Source: Chloroflexota bacterium | GTDB lineage: Bacteria; Chloroflexota; Anaerolineae; Promineifilales; Promineifilaceae | Assembly: GCA_020353135.1 (NCBI GenBank) | Contig: CP070688.1 | Coordinates: 1,170,092 to 1,178,650 of the forward strand | Direction of reading: 5' to 3' | DNA length: 8,559 bases | Part shown: positions 1 to 5,428 of the stretch, piece by piece | Layout of the letters: each line of letters opens with the position of its first letter | How positions within the stretch are numbered: position 1 is the stretch's first letter | The notes under the pieces: generated by a model | Database searches by the model: none | What the model was told of the DNA's origin: nothing | Seen by the model: the letters and a program-made list of their open reading frames with translations, nothing else | Program-made: the position numbers and the translations under genes

Positions 1-2
1 AT

Positions 3-527
3 GTTGATCCCAGAGCCTATGCGCCGGCCGCCCGCGAAATCGCCGCCGCCGGTTACCTGGTGATCATCCCGACCATGCCCTTGAACCTGGCTATCTTTGG
101 CGCCAACGAGGCGGCCGACGTCGTCGACGCTTATCCAGAAATCGAAAACTGGGCCATCGGCGGTCATTCATTGGGTGGAGCTATGGCCGCGCAGTATGCC
201 GGTGGCAACACCGATGAAGTCGACGGGCTGGCGCTCTGGGCGAGTTATCCAGCAGGCAGCAACGACCTGTCGGAGAGCGCGCTCCAAGTAGTTTCCATCT
301 ACGGCACAGCGGATGGCGTATCGGACGCCGAGAGAGTTGAGGCGGCCCAGTCGCAGCTACCAGACGACACCAAATGGGTGGCCATCGAAGGCGGCAATCA
401 CGCCCAATTCGGCTGGTATGGCCCGCAGCGGGGCGATCTGGCGCCCCAGATCGACCACCTTGAGCAACAAGCGCTGGCCGTGGAGGCGACGGTGGAGTTG
501 CTGGGAGCGATTACGCCGGGGCAATAA
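3..527 (+). CDS. Alpha/beta hydrolase, C-terminal part (5' end outside window)
   Basis: This is the C-terminal 174 residues of a serine hydrolase of the alpha/beta-hydrolase fold. The reading frame is open from the window edge (in-frame residues VDPRAYAPAAREIAAAGYL precede the GTG at 60), so the gene starts upstream and the GTG at 60 is an internal Val. The nucleophile elbow GHSLGG puts the catalytic Ser at codon 168-170. The Asp of YGTADGV (312-314) and the His of GGNHAQFG (399-401) sit in the usual order and spacing for the acid and the base. The pattern 'DPRAYAPAAREIAAAGY' followed by a strand 'VIIPTMP' resembles the small hydrolases of the PF12695 (Abhydrolase_5) type, which are often exported or lipid-anchored. 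Any signal peptide would lie outside the window. The substrate cannot be told. A hairpin lies 5 bp after the stop. The family call is firm; the specific function is unknown. Confidence 0.85.
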   Translation, partial: VDPRAYAPAAREIAAAGYLVIIPTMPLNLAIFGANEAADVVDAYPEIENWAIGGHSLGGAMAAQYAGGNTDEVDGLALWASYPAGSNDLSESALQVVSIYGTADGVSDAERVEAAQSQLPDDTKWVAIEGGNHAQFGWYGPQRGDLAPQIDHLEQQALAVEATVELLGAITPGQ

Positions 528-532
528 CGGTT

Positions 533-547
533 CCACTCAGTGAGTGG
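533..547 (+). terminator. Small hairpin after the hydrolase stop, possible terminator
   Basis: CCACTC-AGT-GAGTGG is a perfect 6-bp stem with a 3-nt loop, starting 5 bp after the TAA of the hydrolase. It lies between convergent genes, where a terminator is expected. Only TTC follows the stem, so there is no real U tract and intrinsic termination is doubtful. Confidence 0.3.
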
Positions 548-618
548 TTCAACTCGGCGTACGATTGGCGGGCAGTGGCTGATGGTCGGGGCCAGATCCG
601 GGTAACGCCAGATATTGG

Positions 619-1272
619 CTATTCTCTTACGCGCCCGGCGGATTCGTAATAGTCAGTTACCGCCAGTTGAACGGCGTTGATGATTTCGTTCACCCGGCGC
701 AGGATGCGCAAACTGGCATCCGGCTCGACGTAGGTTGTCGAGGGGATTTGCAGGCTGCTCTCGACCAGGATATCACGGAAAAAGAGCGTAGCTTCCAGGA
801 TGTTGGTCAGCGTCAACCCGGCGCGCATGCCGTAGACGCCGTAAAGCCGGCCGATGCGCTTGGCTTCCTCCACGAAAGAGCCATTGGTCTCCTCGGCGGC
901 CACAGATTGCAGCAGCAGGCCCATCAACTGGTGGCCCAGTTGCCGGTATTCATCGCGCAATTCTTCCTGGTCGATGGCTTCTAGCCAGCCCGCCTGCGGC
1001 CGGTCGGCGACTTGCTGCCGGGTGGTGACCAGGGCAGAGTCGGCCCAATCCTTGCCCAGCTCATTGGGTTCGCTGCCCCGCTGTCGCAGCAAGTAGGCCT
1101 GGATGTCGCTGAGGGCGAAGCGCCTATGACCGCCCGGGGTCCGGTAGCTGGGGAATCGGCCACTGTCGCTCCAACGGCGCAGGGTCATGGTATGGACGCC
1201 CAGCAGGACGGCCGCCTTGCCCAGCGGCAGCCAATCGCTATCTTTGTCGGTCAATTCAGTCTCGTCCTTCAA
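619..1272 (-). CDS. MerR/excisionase-type helix-turn-helix regulator with helical C-terminal domain
   Basis: This 217-residue protein is probably a cytoplasmic transcription regulator. Residues 14-64 form a MerR-like/excisionase-family DNA-binding domain: LGKAAVLLGVHTMTLRRW is the helix-turn-helix, and TPGGHRRF (45-52) is the wing motif common to BldC-like and excisionase proteins. After a linker (about 65-100), residues 105-213 are predicted all-helical, ending in RRVNEIINAVQLAVTDYYE. This tail loosely recalls the helical N-terminal domain of RsbRD-type proteins and lacks the cysteines or drug-binding fold of classical MerR sensors; that likeness is tentative. The start is TTG. AGAGGA lies 8 nt upstream of it on the minus strand, which supports the choice, and no upstream ATG fits. 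The gene is divergent from ilvE and may act on the shared intergenic region, but this is inference. The ligand and targets are unknown. Confidence 0.8.
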   Translation of the reverse strand: MKDETELTDKDSDWLPLGKAAVLLGVHTMTLRRWSDSGRFPSYRTPGGHRRFALSDIQAYLLRQRGSEPNELGKDWADSALVTTRQQVADRPQAGWLEAIDQEELRDEYRQLGHQLMGLLLQSVAAEETNGSFVEEAKRIGRLYGVYGMRAGLTLTNILEATLFFRDILVESSLQIPSTTYVEPDASLRILRRVNEIINAVQLAVTDYYESAGRVRE

Positions 1273-1308
1273 TCTTATCGTCCTCTACGACAGTCGTTGA
1301 TTTCATTT

Positions 1309-1337
1309 AGTTTACCTGACCGCGCCGCTTCGACCAA
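1309..1337 (-). promoter_or_regulatory. Candidate promoter of the HTH regulator gene
   Basis: On the minus strand TTGGTC (1337-1332) and TAAACT (1314-1309) are separated by 17 bp. They match the sigma-70 consensus at 3 of 6 and 4 of 6 positions. The predicted start is roughly 30 bp upstream of the TTG codon. The -35 box touches the dyad at 1337-1351, which would let a bound protein affect it. Confidence 0.3.
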
Positions 1338-1380
1338 CTTGGTCGCCAAGTGCGTTGCACCTCCCAGGTGCGACACGCTT
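1337..1380. promoter_or_regulatory. Two overlapping dyads between divergent genes (operator or attenuator candidate)
   Basis: ACTTGG-TCG-CCAAGT (1337-1351) is a perfect 6-bp inverted repeat. It overlaps a larger hairpin with arms 1348-1362 and 1366-1380 around a CCC loop: 15 pairs with two G-U wobbles and one mismatch, and a perfect 6-bp core GCACCT/AGGTGC. The two structures share AAGT (1348-1351), so they exclude each other as RNA. On the plus strand the large stem runs into four T residues. The region lies between the candidate divergent promoters, so it may be a protein operator, a boundary terminator or, if ilvE is transcribed from further upstream, an attenuator. Confidence 0.35.
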
Positions 1381-1402
1381 TTAATGCCCAGCCCAAGAGT
1401 AC

Positions 1403-1431
1403 TAGACCAGGCGAATAACAGTAGGTACACT
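1403..1431 (+). promoter_or_regulatory. Candidate promoter of ilvE
   Basis: TAGACC (1403-1408) and TACACT (1426-1431) are spaced by 17 bp and each matches the sigma-70 consensus at 4 of 6 positions. The implied leader before the GTG is about 50 nt. The palindrome CACTAGTG (1428-1435) overlaps the -10 box. On the opposite strand a perfect TTGACA (1457-1452) is present, but no convincing -10 follows it. Confidence 0.3.
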
Positions 1432-1487
1432 AGTGACAGTCTGCAAAATCTTGTCAATCTGCCTCCAAGTTCACAAGGAGAGTTACC

Positions 1488-2561
1488 GTGGACATCAAAG
1501 TCATCCCGCTCAAAGATTCGGAAATTCGAGGTGGTCCGTCAGGGGAACTCGGCTTCGGCCGGACCATGACTGACCGTATGTTCATGCAGCAGTACACGCC
1601 CGATGAAGGTTGGAGCGAGGCTACCATCGGTCCCTACCGGCCCCTGACACTGGATCCGGCCACGTCGGTCTTTCATTATGCCCAGGAGATCTTCGAAGGC
1701 ACCAAGGCGTATCGCCGGGCGGACGGCAAGGTGAATCTCTTCCGGCCGTGGGAGAATATGCGCCGGTTCAGCAATTCCGCCCGCCGCATGGCCATGCCGG
1801 AGGTGGACGTCGAGGATCATCTGGCAGCCGTCGTTCAGCTGGTTGCCCTGGAACAGAGCTGGGTGCCCGATCCACCGGGCGCCTTGTATATCCGGCCGGT
1901 CATGATCGCCACGGAGCCCGCTTTGGGCGTCCACGCCAGCGAATCCTACTTGCACTACATCATTCTGTCGCCGGTGGGGTCCTATTTCCCGCAGGGATTC
2001 AGCCCGGTGCCCGTTTACATCTCGGACAAGTACCGTCGGGCCGTGGTGGGCGGGGTTGGCGACGCCAAGACCGGCGGCAATTATGCGGCCAGCTTGATGG
2101 CCGGCGCCGAAGCGGCTGAGAAGGGTTATTCCCAGGTGCTGTGGCTGGACGCTATCGAGGGTCGCTACGTGGAAGAAGTGGGCGCCATGAACATTTGCTT
2201 CGTTTACGGCGACGACCACATCGTGACGCCGCCATTGACCGGCAGCATTCTGCCTGGCGTAACCCGCGACTCGGTCATCACCTTAGGCCGGGATTTGGGC
2301 TACCAGGTCAGTGAAGCGCTGGTGGACGTTCAAGAGATGCTGGCCGATATCCAGTTGGGCAAGATCAGCGAGGTCTTCGGCTGCGGCACGGCCGCGGTCA
2401 TCGCCCCGGTGGGTAAATTCGGCTTCAAAGATGACGAATATCTCATCAACGATTACCAGGTCGGCCCGGTGGCCGAGCGCCTGTATGACCAGCTGACTGG
2501 CATCCAATACGGCCGGATCGAGGATCGCTTCGGCTGGATCCACACTGTTGAGAACAGTTAA
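1488..2561 (+). CDS. ilvE: Branched-chain amino acid aminotransferase
   Basis: This is a PLP-dependent class IV (fold type IV) transaminase that interconverts Leu, Ile and Val with their 2-oxo acids using 2-oxoglutarate/Glu in the cytoplasm. It catalyses the last step of branched-chain synthesis and the first step of breakdown. Its 357 residues match the usual length of the mammalian-like/BCAT-beta subgroup (about 350-360). Landmarks are FHYAQEIFEGTKAYR (62-76), LYIRPVMIATE (133-143), the PLP Schiff-base Lys194 in GDAKTGGNYAASL, Glu230 in EEVGAMN, which contacts the PLP ring nitrogen in this family, GSILPGVTRDSV (252-263) and the phosphate-binding loop GCGTAAVIAPVG (298-309). The start is GTG with AAGGAG (1475-1480) 7 nt upstream, an excellent ribosome-binding site. 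No other isoleucine-leucine-valine gene is adjacent, so it appears to be a single-gene unit. The identification is firm. Confidence 0.95.
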   Translation: MDIKVIPLKDSEIRGGPSGELGFGRTMTDRMFMQQYTPDEGWSEATIGPYRPLTLDPATSVFHYAQEIFEGTKAYRRADGKVNLFRPWENMRRFSNSARRMAMPEVDVEDHLAAVVQLVALEQSWVPDPPGALYIRPVMIATEPALGVHASESYLHYIILSPVGSYFPQGFSPVPVYISDKYRRAVVGGVGDAKTGGNYAASLMAGAEAAEKGYSQVLWLDAIEGRYVEEVGAMNICFVYGDDHIVTPPLTGSILPGVTRDSVITLGRDLGYQVSEALVDVQEMLADIQLGKISEVFGCGTAAVIAPVGKFGFKDDEYLINDYQVGPVAERLYDQLTGIQYGRIEDRFGWIHTVENS

Positions 2562-2868
2562 CGAAAACGGACCATAGACTGGCCGTTGATCACTCGTCAC
2601 TGCGTGAAGTGTAGCTTGATTGGCCAATCGAGGGGCTAAGTTCACTCGGCGCGGATGACAAGGAGGGCGCATTCTCAAATGCGATCGGCGTCCATGGTTG
2701 CTGCAGCATCTAGAGATGCCTGCCTCCTCGCGTGCGCCGTATCTAAATGGCATCTTGACAAGAATCGAATTGACCCAGGCCAGACCAAGCCTGGTCTCCG
2801 CCACACTCTACAGATCGACCTATCCGTACTCCATCATCTGCGCCGCCAAGTAGCTACGAAATATAGGC
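2562..2868. other. Gene-poor spacer between ilvE and the thiolase, with several potential hairpins
   Basis: I find no convincing gene here. Visible structures are a long-range pairing of AGGAGG (2661-2666) with CCTCCT (2723-2728), continued by GCAT (2669-2672) with ATGC (2716-2719); a local stem GCATCT-AG-AGATGC (2706-2719) that competes with it; and two mutually exclusive stems, CCAGGC/GCCTGG (2775-2780 with 2789-2794) and AGACCA/TGGTCT (2782-2787 with 2792-2797). None has a T tract, and I recognise no known riboswitch or T-box signature. The base composition is less GC-skewed than in the genes around it, as expected of untranslated DNA. Confidence 0.5.
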
Positions 2869-2869
2869 T

Positions 2870-2898
2870 TTGACAGCGCCGGCCGTCAATCTGATAGT
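2870..2898 (+). promoter_or_regulatory. Promoter of the thiolase-DUF2332 operon
   Basis: TTGACA (2870-2875) is a perfect -35 box. GATAGT (2893-2898, 4 of 6 matches) follows after an ideal 17-bp spacer. The implied start near 2905 gives a leader of about 50 nt before the ATG at 2955. Confidence 0.5.
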
Positions 2899-2908
2899 TT
2901 CTGACGGC
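2882..2908. promoter_or_regulatory. Inverted repeat over the -10 region, operator candidate
   Basis: GCCGTCA (2882-2888) and TGACGGC (2902-2908) form a perfect 7-bp inverted repeat with a 13-bp gap that contains the candidate -10 box GATAGT. A regulator bound here would block the promoter. The 20-bp centre-to-centre spacing (about two helical turns) suits a dimeric helix-turn-helix repressor. The regulator is not identifiable from this window. Confidence 0.4.
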
Positions 2909-2954
2909 AAAGCTGGATACACTTGCGGCTGCTGAATTTGAATTGGAGATCTTT

Positions 2955-4097
2955 ATGCGTCAAGTATCAATTATTGGCATCGGGCAGACGCCCGTGCGAG
3001 AGCACTGGGACATGTCCCTACGTGACCTGGCTGTGGCGGCCGGGCGAAAGGCCATGGTCGATGCCGGCGTCGACCGGGTGGACGCCATTTACGTCGGCAA
3101 TATGACCAGCGGCAGCCTCAATCAGCAGCGCCAGCTGGGCGCGCTGGTGGCCGACTACCTGGGCCAATGGGGTGTGGAAGCGGTCAAATTGGAAGCGGCC
3201 TGCGGCTCGGCCGGATCGGCCATGCGCCAGGGTAACATCGCCGTGGCCAGCGGCATGGTCGACAAAGTGTTGGTTATTGGCGTGGAAAAGATGACCGAGA
3301 CCTCAGGCAAAGAGGTCACGGCCGCGTTGACAGGCGCGGCTGACGCTGATTACGAAGTTGTTCACGGTGTGAGCTTTGTTAGCCTGAATGCCCTGGTCAT
3401 GCGCCGCTATATGCACGAATATGGCTATGATCACGCCGATTTCGCTCCCTTTGCTCTGAACGCCCATGCCAACGGAGTCAATAACCCCAACGCTTTGTTC
3501 CGCAAAGCGATAAGCCGTGACGTTTATGAGGACGGCCGCATGGTGGCCGAGCCGGTGAGCCTCTTTGACGCGTCGCCGATCGGCGATGGTGCGGCGGCCT
3601 TGCTGCTGGCGCCGGCCGAGAAAGCGCCACAAGCGGTACGCGTGGCCGGTTCGGCTTCGGCCATCGATACGCTGGGCATCCATGATCGGCCAGACCCGAT
3701 TTGGCTCAGCGCGGCCCAGAAATCGTCCGCCAAAGCCTATCACGACGCCGGCGTCTGGCCGGAAGATATTGACCTGTTTGAGCTTCACGATGCTTTCAGT
3801 ATTATGGCCGCATTGTCCTTGGAAGCGGCCGGTTTCGCGGAACGAGGTCAAGGGGTGCGCTTGGCTCAGGAGGGCGAGATCCAGCCCGGCGGCCGGATCC
3901 CAATCGCCACCATGGGCGGCCTGAAAGCTCGCGGCCATCCTGTCGGGGCCACCGGCCTGTACCAACTGGTCGAAGCGACGCTCCAGCTGCGGGGCGAGGC
4001 CGGCGAAGCCCAAATTGGCGGCGCCCGCCTGGCCATGACCCAGAACATCGGCGGCAGTGGGGCGACGGTGGTGACTCACATCTTACAGCAGCCGTGA
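2955..4097 (+). CDS. Thiolase (acetyl-CoA acetyltransferase-like, archaeal/SCP-x type)
   Basis: This 380-residue cytoplasmic thiolase-fold enzyme is expected to condense or cleave acyl-CoA units (acetoacetyl-CoA or longer 3-ketoacyl-CoA). The nucleophile is Cys83 in EAACGSAGSA; the other active-site elements are His278 in ELHDAF and His328 in GGLKARGHPVGATG. Unlike biosynthetic thiolases, the C-terminal catalytic CxG cysteine is absent: the corresponding segment is NIGGSG (364-369). Nor is there the HDCF cysteine of SCP-2 thiolases. This places it with the archaeal/SCP-x-like 'thiolase domain' proteins that commonly pair with a DUF35 OB-fold protein, but no DUF35 gene is next to it here. I chose ATG 2955 because GGAG (2945-2948) lies 6 nt upstream; a TTG at 2943 in the same frame would place that site inside the gene. 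The next gene overlaps its stop by GTGA. The family is firm; the substrate is uncertain. Confidence 0.9.
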   Translation: MRQVSIIGIGQTPVREHWDMSLRDLAVAAGRKAMVDAGVDRVDAIYVGNMTSGSLNQQRQLGALVADYLGQWGVEAVKLEAACGSAGSAMRQGNIAVASGMVDKVLVIGVEKMTETSGKEVTAALTGAADADYEVVHGVSFVSLNALVMRRYMHEYGYDHADFAPFALNAHANGVNNPNALFRKAISRDVYEDGRMVAEPVSLFDASPIGDGAAALLLAPAEKAPQAVRVAGSASAIDTLGIHDRPDPIWLSAAQKSSAKAYHDAGVWPEDIDLFELHDAFSIMAALSLEAAGFAERGQGVRLAQEGEIQPGGRIPIATMGGLKARGHPVGATGLYQLVEATLQLRGEAGEAQIGGARLAMTQNIGGSGATVVTHILQQP

Positions 4098-5314
4098 GCC
4101 AGAGCTCGCCGCCGGAGATGAGTCAGGACCTGAGCCGCGTCCGCCTGGCGGCGAAATTTCGCGATCAAGAGGACTTCAGCCGCGACTACTCGCCTTTGTA
4201 CGCTCGTCTCTTCGGGCTGGTGGCTAGCTGGCTTGAAGCGCCGGAAGCAGACGACGATTGGGTTGCCAATTGGCTGGTCGCTGCTGGCCGTGACCGCCGC
4301 TCGTTGGAGGTGACGTTGCTGCTGGCGGCCGGGTTGCACCGCGATGTCCTGGCCAGTGAGCCGGCGGCTAGGGAACTGCGGCGCTTCTTTCCCACGGTCG
4401 GCGGCGCCGAGCCGCTAGATTCGCCCGAACTGGATGTGGCCTTGCGCCAGGCTATCCTGGCTCGGCCCGACGTACTGGCGGAATTCATACGGGACGCTCA
4501 GGTACAGACCAACGAGACTGGCCGCGGCCTTTCCTGGTTGCTGCCACTCTTGTTGACTGGTTGGCCGTCCGTCCGGCTGGTAGACTTTGGGGCCAGCGCC
4601 GGATTGAATCTGGTCGCTGAGCAACGAGCTTACCGGCTGCTTGAAGCCGACAGCCGGACCACCCTGCTGGATCTGGGCCTGAGTCGGACGCTTCAGTTTC
4701 AGACCCTGTGTTATGGATGGCAGCCCAACTTCTCCGGGGTCAACGGCCGGACCTTGCCCCATATCGTCGCCCGCGATGGCTGCGACCTGGTGCCATTCCC
4801 GCTGAAGACGAGACATGACGAACTGACTCTGATGGCCTTCGTTTGGGGCGACCAGGTCAATAGATTGACTCGTCTGCAGGAAGGTATCGCTGCTTTCAAG
4901 CAGGTTGACCAAAGCGATGCGCCGGTCCGGCTCACTTCGGCCGATTTACCCGACGAGCTGACGCTATTTCTTCGCGACTCCTTCGCGCGCCAATTACTCA
5001 TGGACGCCGATTCGACGGTTCCGGTCGTGATCTACAATACCTGGATGACCAGCTATCTGAGAGACAAGGGCCAGTCCATGGCGGCCCATATCGACCAATG
5101 GGCAACAGGACAGAAGCGGCCGGTGCTGTGGTTGCAATGGGAGCCGCCGCGCGATGGGAGCCAGCCGCCACACTATGGCTGGTGCGCCTGGACGGCCGAT
5201 TTGTGGCGTGGCGAGGAGCGCAATCGCTGGCATTTTGGTTGGATCCACCCGCACGGCGGAGAAGCCCGACTGGGTCGCGGGCTGGAAGAATGGCGGCGCT
5301 TTTGGAGCGACTGA
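4094..5314 (+). CDS. DUF2332 family protein, coupled to the thiolase
   Basis: This 406-residue soluble protein matches the DUF2332 family of unknown function. The hallmarks are QTNETGR (138-144), then VDFGASAGLNL (163-173), which resembles a Rossmann/methyltransferase motif I, although SAM binding is only inference. Further conserved-looking stretches are VFVWGDQVNRLTRL-like residues around 249-260, the pattern VVIYNTWMTSYL (310-321) and the Trp-rich tail (WLQWEPP, near 346-352). There is no signal peptide or membrane segment. The start is a GTG that overlaps the thiolase stop as GTGA, implying translational coupling. There is no good Shine-Dalgarno site, which fits reinitiation. An in-frame ATG at 4118 is a possible alternative start. 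Coupling to a thiolase hints at a role in acyl-CoA metabolism, but the family does not establish this. The family call is firm and the function is unknown. Confidence 0.85.
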   Translation: MSQSSPPEMSQDLSRVRLAAKFRDQEDFSRDYSPLYARLFGLVASWLEAPEADDDWVANWLVAAGRDRRSLEVTLLLAAGLHRDVLASEPAARELRRFFPTVGGAEPLDSPELDVALRQAILARPDVLAEFIRDAQVQTNETGRGLSWLLPLLLTGWPSVRLVDFGASAGLNLVAEQRAYRLLEADSRTTLLDLGLSRTLQFQTLCYGWQPNFSGVNGRTLPHIVARDGCDLVPFPLKTRHDELTLMAFVWGDQVNRLTRLQEGIAAFKQVDQSDAPVRLTSADLPDELTLFLRDSFARQLLMDADSTVPVVIYNTWMTSYLRDKGQSMAAHIDQWATGQKRPVLWLQWEPPRDGSQPPHYGWCAWTADLWRGEERNRWHFGWIHPHGGEARLGRGLEEWRRFWSD

Positions 5315-5358
5315 GCACCGGCGAACTTGCCATGCCGTCTTGTTGATAAGCTTTCCTC

Positions 5359-5367
5359 TGTTATAAT
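5359..5367 (+). promoter_or_regulatory. Extended -10 promoter of the BCD-family carrier
   Basis: TG-T-TATAAT is a perfect -10 hexamer (5362-5367) with the extended TG element (5359-5360). A weak -35, TTGTTG (5340-5345), lies 16 bp upstream; an extended -10 tolerates this. The predicted start near 5374 gives a leader of about 55 nt. It lies in the AT-richest part of the window. Confidence 0.6.
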
Positions 5368-5383
5368 CCCACAACTCTATACA

Positions 5384-5395
5384 AATGTATACATT
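5384..5395. promoter_or_regulatory. Perfect palindrome in the leader, operator candidate
   Basis: AATGTATACATT is a perfect 12-bp palindrome located about 10-20 bp downstream of the predicted transcription start. It also overlaps a second dyad, TATACA-AA-TGTATA (5378-5391). Half-sites of ATGT/ACAT and GTAT/ATAC type resemble targets of PadR- or GntR-family repressors. That resemblance is from general knowledge; no such regulator gene is in the window. Confidence 0.45.
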
Positions 5396-5428
5396 GGGTA
5401 GGCGATTCGGGCCCGTTAGAGGCCCTAA

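Noticed and set aside
543..556. GAGTGGTTCAACTC looks like a tRNA T-arm
   Set aside because: The flanking bases do not form the 5-bp T stem, and no acceptor, D or anticodon arm can be drawn around it.
1275..1457. 60-residue frame on the minus strand with a hydrophobic N-terminus, upstream of the HTH gene
   Set aside because: It has no ribosome-binding site, lies over the divergent promoter and dyad region, and has no recognisable motif. It is better explained as chance.
1539..2219. 226-residue open frame on the minus strand inside ilvE
   Set aside because: It lies wholly inside a well-identified gene. GC-rich genes routinely create long antisense frames, and the sequence shows no family motif.
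2679..2873. Possible small gene in the ilvE-thiolase spacer, with AAGGAGG upstream of an ATG
   Set aside because: The AAGGAGG (2660-2666) is 12 nt from the ATG, which is too far for good initiation. The translated residues show no known motif, and the frame ends inside the thiolase promoter region.
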